Below are positions 33,808 through 44,500 of a stretch of DNA of 64,000 nucleotides, piece after piece; position 1 is the stretch's first letter, and every line of letters starts with the position of its first letter. The stretch comes from Sva-07 sp963828415. GTDB taxonomy: Bacteria > Actinomycetota > Acidimicrobiia > Acidimicrobiales > Ilumatobacteraceae. A model generated the notes under the pieces. That model did not search any database. It worked only from the letters and a program-made list of their open reading frames with translations, and was not told the origin of the DNA. The position numbers were made by a program, and so were the translations under genes. The stretch is from NCBI GenBank assembly GCA_963828415.1, contig CAWHEI010000012.1, positions 806,001 through 870,000 on the forward strand, read 5' to 3'.

Positions 33808-35028
33808 ATGGCCGAGTTGGCGATTCACGGTGGGACGCCGGTGCGGACGGCGCCGTATCCCGAGTGGCCCGTGCACGACGATCACGAACGATCGAACCTG
33901 CTCGACGTGCTCGACTCGAACCAGTGGTGGTCGTCGCAGGGGGCGAAGGTACGAGAGTTCGAGGGCCGTTGGGGTGCGTTTCACGGAACGGGTCCCGCCG
34001 TCGCGGTCACGAACGGATCACATTCGATCGAGATCGCACTGCTCGCCACGGGCATCGGCGAGGGCGACGAGGTGATCCTGCCGAGTTGGACGTTCGTGGC
34101 GACCGCGGCGTCGGTGCTGATGGTCAACGCCCGCCCAGTGCTCGTCGATGTCGAACTGGGCACCGGCTGCATCGACGCCGATGCCGTCGAAGCCGCGATC
34201 ACGCCGCGCACCCGTGCGGTGATCGCCGTCCACATCGCGGGCCACCCCGCCGACATGGACCGCCTCGTGGACGTCTGCGAACGCCACGACCTCGTGCTCA
34301 TCGAGGACTGCGCACACGCCCACGGGTCGATGTTCAACGGGCAGATGGTCGGCACGTTCGGCGCGGCCGGCAGCTACTCGTTCCAAGCGTCGAAGCTGAT
34401 GACAGGAGGCGAGGGCGGCGCCATCGTGTCGACCGATCCTGCGGTGATCGAACGAGCGGCGTCGTTCGCCAACTGCGGGCGGCGACCGGGCGAGTGGTTC
34501 TACTCGCACTACGTGCTTGGCGGGAACTACCGCATGACCGAATGGCAGGGGGCCGTTCTGCTCGCTCAGCTCGACCGGTTCGAGGAGCAACAGCAGCGCC
34601 GCGACCGTCACGCCTCACTCCTGAATGCCGAGCTCGCGGCGATCCCAGGCGTTCACCCCCAGACCCGCGACCCTCGCTGCGATCGCCAGGGCAACTACTG
34701 CTACGTCGTGCGTATCGATCCCGACGAGTTCGGCGCCGAGCGCGAGCCGATCCGTCTCGCCCTCGACGCCGAGGGAATGTCGTTGACGATGTCGTACCCG
34801 CCGGTCCATCATCTCGATGTGTTCCGCGACCCTGACGGCTTCGCCCCTCGCTACCGCGATCGGGCAGGAATGCAGGACTGGGCCTCGTTGTCGTTGCCGG
34901 TCACGGAGCTGCTCGCTTCCACCACCCTGTGGTTCACGACGTCGGTGCTGATGGGAACCGAGTCCGACGCACTCGACGTCGTCCGCGCGGTCGAGAAGGT
35001 ACAGCACCAAGCCGGAGCGCTGTCGTGA
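33808..35028 (+). CDS. DegT/DnrJ/EryC1/StrS-family aminotransferase
   Basis: A 406-residue PLP-dependent aminotransferase acting on keto-sugars or keto-cyclitols. The PLP lysine is Lys196 in SYSFQASKLMTGGEGG. LIEDCAHAHGS holds the cofactor-stacking aspartate, and NYRMTEWQGAVLLAQL is the usual substrate-loop region. The SFQxSK-x-(L/M)TxGEGG form resembles aminocyclitol enzymes such as StsC and BtrS more than typical nucleotide-sugar enzymes; this is from memory. An AAGGA lies 7 bp before the ATG. An in-frame ATG at 33793 is possible. The stop overlaps the next start by 4 bp. Confidence 0.92.
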   Translation: MAELAIHGGTPVRTAPYPEWPVHDDHERSNLLDVLDSNQWWSSQGAKVREFEGRWGAFHGTGPAVAVTNGSHSIEIALLATGIGEGDEVILPSWTFVATAASVLMVNARPVLVDVELGTGCIDADAVEAAITPRTRAVIAVHIAGHPADMDRLVDVCERHDLVLIEDCAHAHGSMFNGQMVGTFGAAGSYSFQASKLMTGGEGGAIVSTDPAVIERAASFANCGRRPGEWFYSHYVLGGNYRMTEWQGAVLLAQLDRFEEQQQRRDRHASLLNAELAAIPGVHPQTRDPRCDRQGNYCYVVRIDPDEFGAEREPIRLALDAEGMSLTMSYPPVHHLDVFRDPDGFAPRYRDRAGMQDWASLSLPVTELLASTTLWFTTSVLMGTESDALDVVRAVEKVQHQAGALS

Positions 35029-36056
35029 GCGACGCACCCACCGAACTCGGCGAACCGTTCGAGTGCGTCGAGCGGAGTGCGATCGACACATTGGGCTCGC
35101 TCGGCCCGTACCTGATCGCCGCCAACGACCCGCCGTGGTCGTCGATCGCCGATCTGGTTCCAGCACCCGTGACCGTGGTGTCCGCCCACGACATGGAGGT
35201 CGCGAAACTCGATCGCGACGTCGACCACACCGCTGACGACGGCGCCGAGGTCGTCGTGGGCTTCGGCGGTGGAACCGCGCTCGACACCGCCAAGTATCTC
35301 GCCTGGAAGCGCGGGCTCCCGCTCGTGCAGATCCCCACGATCACCTCCGTCGACGCCGGATTCACCGACGCGATCGGAGTCCGAGCCGACGGCCGAGTTC
35401 GCTACGTCGGCACGATCGTGCCCGAGGAGGTCGTGCTCGACATCGACCTGATCCGCTCAGCTCCCGCCCACCTCAACCGGGCCGGCATCGGCGACGTGCT
35501 CTCGTGCCACACCGGCTTGCACGACTGGCGGGCGGCGGCTGACGCAGGCGAGGGCATCGCGTGGAATGCGGCGGCGGCCGAACTGGGCGAAGCGCTGCTG
35601 GCCGAGCTCGACTCGGTGATCGCCGACATCCGCGAGTGCACACCCGATGGGATTCGATGGCTGGCCGACTGTTACCGCCGTGTCGGGGCAGCGTGCGCGG
35701 CGCTCGGCCACAGTCGCTTCGAGGAGGGCTCCGAGCACTTCTGGGCCTACGCGTACGAACACGCCACCGGCGCCCACCACGTGCACGGCGAGCTCATCTC
35801 GTTTGCGGTCGTCGCCGTGGCCCACGTCCAGGACAACGACCCCGAGTTCGCTCACGGCGTCGTCTCACGTGCCGGCGTGCGAGCGCATCCCGACGATCTG
35901 AGCATCAGCCGGGCCGAGTTCGTCGACAACTTGGTGGGGCTGCGCGCTTACTCGCACGCCGAAGGCCTCGACGTCGGTGTCGCCGACCTGACCGACATCA
36001 CGATCGACGAAGCGAACCAGGCGTTCGACTTCGCACTGACGCTGCCGCGGCAGTGA
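35025..36056 (+). CDS. Glycerol-1-phosphate dehydrogenase-like (iron ADH / DHQ synthase fold) enzyme
   Basis: A 343-residue enzyme of the NAD-binding, metal-dependent alcohol dehydrogenase / dehydroquinate-synthase superfamily. The cofactor loop is VVGFGGGTALDTAKY, followed by VQIPTITSVDAGFTDAIG, as in sn-glycerol-1-phosphate dehydrogenases. Metal ligands are probably the aspartate in GDVLSCHTG and histidines in TGAHHVHGE. The GTG start overlaps the aminotransferase stop (GTGA), so the two proteins likely work in one pathway. Family relatives make glycerol-1-phosphate or cyclise sugars; the real substrate is not known. Confidence 0.82.
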   Translation: MSDAPTELGEPFECVERSAIDTLGSLGPYLIAANDPPWSSIADLVPAPVTVVSAHDMEVAKLDRDVDHTADDGAEVVVGFGGGTALDTAKYLAWKRGLPLVQIPTITSVDAGFTDAIGVRADGRVRYVGTIVPEEVVLDIDLIRSAPAHLNRAGIGDVLSCHTGLHDWRAAADAGEGIAWNAAAAELGEALLAELDSVIADIRECTPDGIRWLADCYRRVGAACAALGHSRFEEGSEHFWAYAYEHATGAHHVHGELISFAVVAVAHVQDNDPEFAHGVVSRAGVRAHPDDLSISRAEFVDNLVGLRAYSHAEGLDVGVADLTDITIDEANQAFDFALTLPRQ

Positions 36057-36077
36057 GTCTGGCCGAGCAGGCGTTCG

Positions 36078-37220
36078 TCAGCCGAGGCCGTATTCCGACA
36101 GTTCCACCGGTCGGCGTTCGTCGATCGATCGGTGGGCCGCCGACCCCATCGCGACCGCCCACATCCCCTCGGTCACCGTGACCGCCGCAGGCTTTCCGTT
36201 GCGGATCGCGTCAGCAAGCGCAATGTGCTCCATGTAACTCGCGCCCTGATGGAAGTCCGGGTACGGCACCCGTGGGTCCATCGGCGCGGGGATCTCGCGC
36301 ACATGCTTGCCGATGTTGTGGCCGTGGCCTTCCGCGGCGGCGGGTTCGCGTTCGCCGAGCCACACGACGTCACCGGGAACGGTCGCTTCCATCTTGGCGA
36401 GGTCGCCGGTGATCGTGATCTCCTGTTCGAACCGACCACCCTCGGCGAACATGCACAGGTCGAGCGCTCCGCGGACGCCGTTCGCGAACTCGACGATCAC
36501 GAACGCGTTGTCGAGGATGTCGGGCCGTTCCATCCGGCCGTCGATCTCGTACTCCTCGTCGAGGTGATTGACGTCCTGGCCGCCGCTCGCCATCACTCGC
36601 ACCGGATGCGCACCAGCCGCGAGGTGCATCAGGTCGAAGAAGTGGCAGCACTTCTCGACCAGCGTGCCGCCGGTGTTGCGGGTGAAACGGTTCCAGTCGC
36701 CGACCTTCTTCAGGAACGGGTAGCGGTGTTCGCGGATCGACACCATCCGGGTGCTGCCGCACACTCCCGTCGCCAGCTGTTCGAGCAGCGCGGCCGGCGT
36801 CGGCATGAACCGGTACTGCAGTCCCATCCAGGTGATCGCATCACGATCGGCAGCAGCGTCGACGACGCGCTTGCAGTCGTCGACGGTGGTGCACAGCGGC
36901 TTCTCGATCAGCACGTGCTTGTCGGTGGCGAGCGCGTCAGCGAGCACCGCAGCGTGGGTGTAGTTCGGTGACGTGATCACCACCACGTCGACGTTCGAGT
37001 CGGCGAGCAGGTCGCGGTGGTCGCCGTAGACGGCGGTCTGCGCCGAAGCAGCCTCGCCGCCCGGACCTCGTGCGATGCAGCCGAGCGCCCACTCGATGCT
37101 CGTCGCCATCGGGTCGGCCAGTGCCACGACCTCGGCGCCGTCGACATGGTTGAGGTCGAGGATGTGCTCGCCGCCCATCATCCCGCTTCCGATCACGCCG
37201 TATCTGATGGTCTCACTCAT
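36078..37220 (-). CDS. Gfo/Idh/MocA family NAD(P)-dependent oxidoreductase
   Basis: A 380-residue sugar or inositol dehydrogenase. The N-terminal Rossmann motif is YGVIGSGMMGGEH, the family signature EKP is in HVLIEKPLCTT, and a C-terminal beta-sheet substrate domain includes NTGGTLVEKCCHFFDL. It is convergent with the dehydrogenase-like gene at 35025, so it is not in the same transcript, but its type fits the sugar/cyclitol theme of the neighbours. The ATG at 37220 begins the fold exactly. Upstream sequence belongs to a family E palindrome region. Confidence 0.92.
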   Translation of the reverse strand: MSETIRYGVIGSGMMGGEHILDLNHVDGAEVVALADPMATSIEWALGCIARGPGGEAASAQTAVYGDHRDLLADSNVDVVVITSPNYTHAAVLADALATDKHVLIEKPLCTTVDDCKRVVDAAADRDAITWMGLQYRFMPTPAALLEQLATGVCGSTRMVSIREHRYPFLKKVGDWNRFTRNTGGTLVEKCCHFFDLMHLAAGAHPVRVMASGGQDVNHLDEEYEIDGRMERPDILDNAFVIVEFANGVRGALDLCMFAEGGRFEQEITITGDLAKMEATVPGDVVWLGEREPAAAEGHGHNIGKHVREIPAPMDPRVPYPDFHQGASYMEHIALADAIRNGKPAAVTVTEGMWAVAMGSAAHRSIDERRPVELSEYGLG

Positions 37221-37267
37221 GCGACGAACCGTACCTCCCCAGCCAGACCGCGCTCCGCCCCTCCCCC

Positions 37268-37344
37268 GATCTGCGCCCCTCGCGTCCCACGACCCGATCT
37301 GCGCCCGTGGCGTCCCGGAATCCGAGACGTCAGGGGCGCAGATC
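37268..37344. repeat. Palindromic element family E, copy 3 with extra left arm
   Basis: A full 49-bp unit at 37296-37344 (GATCTGCGCC ... GGCGCAGATC) preceded by a solitary left arm at 37268-37288. It lies in the divergent gap between the Gfo/Idh/MocA gene and the DUF559 gene. Confidence 0.88.
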
Positions 37345-37399
37345 GAACACCCGGAGATCGAGCATCCGCTTGGAGCCGGTTGGCGCCCACTGCGAGGAC

Positions 37400-38336
37400 G
37401 TGCAGCTGTCACGGCTCGATCGATTCGCCATCGCCAACCACGGCCTCGTGAGCCGCGAGTCGAGCGGGCTCACTCGATCGAGTTGGTACCGGGCGATCAC
37501 GTCCGGTCAGATCGAGCAGCTGTACCCCCGGCGTCGCCCGACTCCACGGCACAGCGAACACACCCGAGCAGCGCATCGCGGCTGCGGTGCTGGCCACGGG
37601 TCCGGGATCGCTCGCGTCGCACCGCTCGGCAGCGCGCCTGTGGGGCATCCCACGACCGGACGACGACCCGGTCGACATCACCCTGGTCGGTACTCGACGC
37701 CGATTCGTCGGGCTCGACGACGTCGTGATCCACCGCCCACGCGACCTCGAGCGACTCACCCCACAACGCAGGCATGGCATCGCATGCACCAACGTGCTGC
37801 GCACGGTGCTCGACCTCGGCGCCGTCGACCGGCCGGCGGTGATGGACACCGTCGGCCACACCCTGACCAACCGGCTCGCAACGATTGCGGCGCTCGAGTC
37901 GGTCGTGATCCAGCACTCGAAGCACGGCCGTACCGGCATCGTCGCGCTGCGCGAGGCCGTTGCGGACTGGAGGATCGACGCCAAGCCGGCCGACTCGATG
38001 CTCGAACAGACGATGCACCGGTTGATCGACCGCTACCGACTTCCCCCTGTCGAGTTCCACCCGATCGTCGCGGGCTTCGAGGTCGACTTCCGCGTGATCG
38101 GCACACCGGTGATCCTCGAATGCGACGGCTGGATGTACCACGGCCTGCAGTCCAAGACGTTCGAGCGTGACCGCGACCGCGATGCCGAGCTGACCGCGGC
38201 GGGCTGGATCGTCGTTCGGTTCACCTACCGCGCGAATCACCACGCGCCCCGAACGCACCGCCGAGCGCATCGCGCGAGCAGTCGCCCGATGGAGCTGACG
38301 CACACCACTGCGCGAGACCCGATCGGCGCCCCCTGA
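37400..38336 (+). pseudogene. AbiEi-like/DUF559 endonuclease-fold protein, frameshifted
   Basis: The N-terminal part (LDRFAIANHGLVSRESS, a winged-helix-like region) is read in one frame up to IEQLYP near 37526. The rest (GVARLHGTANTPEQRIAAAVLA onward) continues in another frame after one extra C in a five-C run at 37525-37529. The restored product is about 310 residues. The C-terminus VILECDGWMYHG ... FERDRDRDAELTAAGW is the DUF559, Vsr-like nuclease fold. Such proteins are common in actinobacteria and are sometimes labelled AbiEi antitoxin-like; no partner toxin is adjacent. The homopolymer position makes a sequencing error plausible. The stop lies in a family E element. Confidence 0.75.
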
Positions 38337-38398
38337 GTTCCGGTTTCCGGAACGCGACGGGCGCAGTTCGAGTCGCGGAACGCCAGGGGCGGAGATCG
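38321..38398. repeat. Palindromic element family E, copy 4 with extra right arm
   Basis: A degenerate unit (GATCGGCGCC ... GGGCGCAGTTC, 38321-38369) followed by a second right-arm-like segment ending GGGGCGGAGATC at 38398. It covers the end of the DUF559 gene, including its stop. The remaining stretch to 38587 shows no gene. Confidence 0.78.
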
Positions 38399-38587
38399 AG
38401 AACGTCTGGCGGCGGTCAGATTCGGAGGGCGCGCGGCACTGATTCTCACGCCCAGCGCGCACACCATCACCGAACGGCGGAAAGCTCGGTGACGTGCGTC
38501 TCATGCCCTTGTCGTGACGGTCCGACGGACCTAAGTTCGCCCACCGGAGGTCCACGGGGGCTTCGTTGACGGGACTGTAGGGAACAC

Positions 38588-41500
38588 ATGGGTGACGTCT
38601 TGGTTCGAGGCCGCACATCGAGTCGCGCATCGCAGCGCTCGTTGGCAGCGTGTTGCATCGTTGCGCTCGTGATGTCTGCGTTGGTGGCCACCGGCACCGC
38701 TGATCGCGCAGTCGCAACCGCGGGTGGCCCCGTCACGGTGTCGAACACCGCCGAGCTCACCGCTGCGGTTGCGAATGGCGGCGTCATCAACATCCTGCCC
38801 GGCGACTACGACGTCACGAGCGAGCTGAGGATCAAGCGCTCGTCCACCGAACTCCGCGCGGTCACACCGGGGAGCGTCACGATCCGATACGTCGGAACTG
38901 CTGGCCGCCCGATCATGGTCGACGCCAAGAATGTCGTCATCGATGGGGTCATCGTCACCGGCGGCAACAATCCGTGGGACGACGGCGGTGGCGGCATCGA
39001 GGTCGAGGACGACGCCTCGCTGACGCTGAGCCGCTCGACAATCACCGGCAACTCCGACGATCTCGGTGGGGGCATTCTCAACGAGGGCACGATCACCGTC
39101 GTCGACTCGACGATCTCGAACAACACGGCTTCGATCAAGGGTGGCGGTCTCCTGAACGAGGGAACCGCGACCGTCACGAACTCGACCTTCGACGGGAACA
39201 CGTCGTTCTGGGGTTCGGCCGTGGCGAGCTTCAGCACCATCAACCTCAACCACACGACGATCGTTCGCAATGTCACCACGACGTCGTCCACGTCGTACGG
39301 CGCACTGCAACGTTTGAGCGGCACCTTCAACGTGCGCTCCTCGATCGTGGGCGACAACCTGCGCACGAACGGCTCGGCCGCCCGCAACTGCGCCGGCACC
39401 GTGCGACTGCTCGATCGGAACCTGCTCACCAGCACCGCGGGCTGCACGACGAGCGGCACCGAGATCGTGAAGCCACTGCTCGTGGGCGCGACCGCGAACA
39501 ACGGTGGGCCCACGCCGACCGCTGCACTGCTCGACGGCAGCCCCGCGATCGATGTCGTGAACGTCTCGACCGGCAAGTGCGTCTCGGGGGTCACATCCGA
39601 TCAGCGCGGTACCGCTCGGCCGTTCGGAGCCAAGTGCGACCTGGGCGCCTTCGAGAAGGCCGCACTGGAACTCGCTGTACCAGTCCTGAGTGTCGACACC
39701 TCCAACTACGCAGACCTGCCGCCCGGCACGGTCGAGGTCGGAGCGACCTCGGTGCCGACCAATCTCATCGCCGGCGAGTTCGTCTCGGATGCCGCGACCA
39801 ACGAGGACGGCACGCTCGACTCGGCCCGCCTCCGCTCGATCCGGCTCCGCTCGATCCGCCTGCGCAGCATCGAGCTCCAGGACATTCGTCTTCGATCGAT
39901 CGATACCGGGTCACCGTCGTCGCCCGAGGCGGCGCGTCTGCGCTCAATCGAGGTCAAAGCGAACCGTCTCCGCTCGATCGCACTCGAGTCGATCCGACTC
40001 CGATCGATCGAACTCGACTCGGCGCGACTCCGTTCGATCGACGCCGCTTCGGCACGTCTGCGGTCGATCCGGCTGCGGTCGATCCCGTTGTCGGAGATCC
40101 CGCTGACCGAGGTGCCGGGCGGCTGGGAAGCTCAGCTCGCACCGACAGAGTTCGCCGACGTTCCGTTGCAATCGCTCACCCTCGACGAGGTCGCCGACTA
40201 CGTGCCGGACAACTTCACTCTCGAAAGCATCGACCTGTCGAGCACCAGGCTGCGGTCGATCCGGCTGCGGTCGATCCTGTTGGAAGGCACGCGCCTGCGT
40301 TCCATCCCGCTCTCGAACGACCTGGTCGCACCCAGCCCGGAGAACGACCTCGCGTGGTGTGTCGCTCTGATCAGTGAAAGCGAATGCACCGCCGAACTCG
40401 TCGGCGCAGTGACCGACCTCGAACTGTGGGAAGCCCAGCTGGCCGGCGCCGACGTCGATCAGCCGACGGTCCTGGACGTGCCGCTCTCGGGACTCACGAG
40501 CGCCCGCTTGCGTTCGATCGACCCCTCCGCCACTGACATCGAGGACGCGCGGCTGCGCAGCATCCGGCTCCGGTCGATCTTCCTCGAGAACACCGCGCTG
40601 TCTGCCATTCGCCTGCGGAGCATCCGCCTGCGCAGCATTCCCGCCGACACCAACGGCCCAGCGATCACGCTCGAAACGATCATCGACTGCTCCAAGAACG
40701 CCGTCGCCTGTACCGACACCGACGCCAACACCCTCACGCTCCGCGACGTAGCCGCAACATGTCTGCCCGAGGGAGCGACGCCAGAAGACAACGCAGCGTG
40801 TCTCCTGCGCGATGACGCTGACTTCGGACAGCTCATCGATCTGCTCGGCGTCGAGGTCGCCGGTGTCTCGCTGCTGGAGGGCCTGACCCTCGGCGACATC
40901 CTGCTCGCGTTCAGTGCGCCCGAGGACATCCCGTGGGAGAGCGTCGACCTGCAGGCTTCTCCGTTGCAGAACATCGCGACACCACCGCAGCCCACGTTCG
41001 ACTACGTCGTCGACGTCCAGATCAGCCAGGGCCCGGCGGCGATCACCGTCGACATGCGCCTGCCGCAAGGATTTGCGCTCGCAGGTGGCGCCGAGCCGAA
41101 GGCGGCCACCTTCTGCCCGACGGCCACGGGACCGTGCGACAACCCGATCGCACCGAGTGCGGACACGACGACCTTCGTCATTCCCGGCGTTGCGAGCGGC
41201 AGCTACAAGTTGCGCGTTCCGGTGCGGGCCGGGTCGATCGTTGGCGGCGAGGCGCAGTTCCAGGCGACGTCGACGGTCACAGCGACCGGAACGAGCGGTG
41301 CGAGCACGAAGGACTCCAACTCCGTCGGGGTCAACGTGGTGCAGGCCGGTACGACCGCACCCAGCGCGCCGAACCTCCGAGACGGCCAGCTCGAGCTGGG
41401 TTACATCGGCGGCAGCGGCGAACTCGACGTCTATTCGTTCGTCGCGCCGTCCGGGAGCACCGGCGCCTCGGCCCGGATCCTGCTGTCGAACGTCCCTGCC

Positions 41501-44500
41501 GACGTCGACTACGACCTCGCCGTCTACGGCCCTCGAGCCGTGTCGCTGCGCGGTGCACCCCTGCCGGATCGCCCCGCGATCGGCGACGATCGATTCGACC
41601 TCGACCCCGGCGACGACGTCCTGCCCACCGACGTCGTCGACGACATCGCGCTCGACATCACCGAGATCGCTCCGACGGTCGGACTCGACCTGCCTCCCGA
41701 GTCGAATGGCTACGCACTGCGCGACATCTCGAGCCGTCGCTCGAACACCGACGAAGAAGTCACCCTGCCCGCACTGGTGAGCGGAAAGACGTACGTCGTC
41801 GTCGTGTCGGGCTATTTCGGCGATGTCAGCCCTGAGCCGTACGGCCTCCGCGTGCGCCTCGACCGTCGCACCGCCATCCCGGCATGTGCCACGTCGACGT
41901 ACCCCGGCACGACCACCGCGCCCGCCATCCCGGCCGGCTTGGAGATCACCGCGGGCACCAACACGCTCTACGTCACCAACGCAGCGCGTCTCGACCGCGA
42001 AGCAGGCGTGAACGGTACGACCAATGGTTCGGCCGAGGTGCTGACCGCCATCGCTGCCACCGATGACGTCAACGGCGTCGACGCCGGGTTGCTCCTGCTC
42101 GACGGACTCACGGAGTGGAACCAGTACAACGCCGGTGGCTGTGACCCCGACATCCGCAATGTGCTTGCGAAGGCGATCGGTGACGCCATCGACGGCGCCA
42201 ACGGAGCGGGCGGCGCGAACGGCAACATCGAGAACATCGTTTTCGTGGGTGGCGACGGCGTCGTCCCGATGGCGGCCGTCCCCGACCTGGCCGAGTACTC
42301 GAACGAGTCGACGTTCGCGCTCAGCGTGCTCGACAGCAGCGCCGCCGGGACCCCGATCGCGGGCGCGCTGGCGAGCGGCTTCTTCCTCAGCGACGACCCG
42401 TACGCAACCGATGCGGGCATCTCGATCCTCGGCGGCGACCACGAGCTGTACGTACCCGACCGCAACGTCGGCCGAGTCGTCGAGACCGCCGACGAGATCG
42501 TTGCCCAACTCGAGAACTTCGTCACCTACGACGGCAAGGTCGACCCTCGCACATTCGATGCGGCCGTCACCGGCTACGACTTCCTCAACGACGGCGCGCA
42601 GGCGGTCATCGCCGAACTCGGCACAGAGTTCGCCATCGACGAGCCGCTCCTCGGCGACGGCTGGGACCGCGAGAACTACCTCGATCTGTTCCGTGACGGC
42701 ACGGACTACCGGGTCTTCTCACCGAACGCGCACTACGACTTCGAGGCATTGCTGCCGGCACTGCCGGACAGCCTCGAGGTCTACGACGACAGCGACCTCG
42801 TCGGCACCTCCGACTTCGTGGCCGGCTCCCCGACGGGGGCTCAGGTTCCGCTGCGGGCGCTCGGCTTCACGGTGGGTTGTCACGCAGGACTGAACGTGTC
42901 CGACGTGCAGGTCGGCCCGACGCTCGACTGGGCGCAGCTGTACTCACAGAACCAGACCCAATGGGTCGCCCACACCACCTACGGATACGGCGACACCGAG
43001 ATCGTCGCCTACTCAGAGCGTCTCGCCACGCTGTTCGCCGGCAACGTCGCCGCGATGACCGGAACGGACCCCGGCGCTCCCACGTCGCTCGGAGCGGCGG
43101 TGCGTGACGCGAAGCAGCGCTATCTGGCGAGCACCCTGGTGATCAGCCCGTACGACGAGAAGATCCTGCAGTCGTGGACGTACTACGGCCTGCCGATGTA
43201 CTCGATCGGCGAGCCCCCGCCACCCGCGACCGAGACGACCCTCGATGCACCAGTCGATGAGCCCATCGTCGAGGAGACCGCCGTCGAAGAGCCACTCGCA
43301 CAACCACAGGGGTTTGCCGGTGCGTTCGCCTCGTCGACGAGCGGACCGGCCACGTTCGCGACGCTCGGCAACGGAGCCCTCTCCGTCTCGTTCGACCTCG
43401 GCGCCAAGTTGGCGGAGCCGACGTTCATCGACCCCGCAACTGGTGCCTCCTACTACTCGATCGACGGCGACGTGATCAGCGCCCAGGACCGGCCGGTGCA
43501 ACCGCTCGTCGACGTGGCGATCCCGGACTCGGGTTCCGATCAGTACGCCGGGTTCCTGATCACCGAACTCTCCAGCCGCGACCTTCCCGACGACTACGTG
43601 CCGTTCGTGTCACGACCGACCGTCGACAACGCCGTCGACGAGCCGCGTTTCCTCGCCGGCGACGTCGCCTTCCCCGCAACGTTGCAGCACGTGACCAACA
43701 TCGGCAACAGCCAGCGGCTCCTCGTCGCCGCGGGCCAGTGGCAGAACGGGCAGCGGCTGTTCGACCGGATCGCGGGCGAACTGCTGCCGCGCACACCCAA
43801 CGGCGACACCGACGCCCCCCGATTCCTCGACGTGACCGGCACCAACATCGCCGATGTCGGAGCCAGCGGTCGCGGCATCCGGTTCGATGTCGAGACCGAA
43901 GCAGATGCAACCCGCGTGGTCATCCTGTTCCGCGAGGAGGGCACGCTGAACTGGCGGACCCTCGAACTCTCCGGTTCGAACGGAACCTGGTTCGGTACGG
44001 CCGCACTCGTCGGCACCGCAGCGGGCACGAGAGCGGAGTTCTTCGCTCAGAGCGTCGATGCCGCCGGAAACGTCGGCATCACGAGCAACAAGATCGAGAA
44101 CTTCTTGTCGGTCGACGACGTGCTCGACGCTCCAGACGGCTCGATCACGGCGACCATTCAGCCAGGTGGCAACCAGGCCGGCGGTCGCTTCTTCGGCGAG
44201 GGCGGAACCTTCATCATCCAGCCGAGCGCCAGCACCGAGACGCCCGCAACGTTCTCGATCAACTCCGGTGGACCCCTCGTCGTCGACGACAACGGCATCA
44301 CGATCGACGTGCTCGCGGCAGGAGCCGAGAGCACATACGTCAACGGCGTGCTCGGGCTGGCGCCGGGCGACTACATCATCACCGCCCGATTCGAGGACGG
44401 CCCGCCGACCAACCGGTTCTTCATCGTCGACGCCGACGCGCCCGAAGTCAGCTACTCGCGCGACCTCACACTCTGGACGACGCCGTCTGCGTCAGGATTC

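Noticed and set aside
37400..38336. Type IV toxin-antitoxin system (AbiE)
   Set aside because: Only an AbiEi/DUF559-like protein is present; no AbiEii nucleotidyltransferase gene is adjacent.
39944..42508. Long reverse open frame of more than 850 codons inside the giant gene
   Set aside because: It is antisense to well-defined modules (RLRSI blocks, C25-like domain) and has no recognisable fold, signal or start context.
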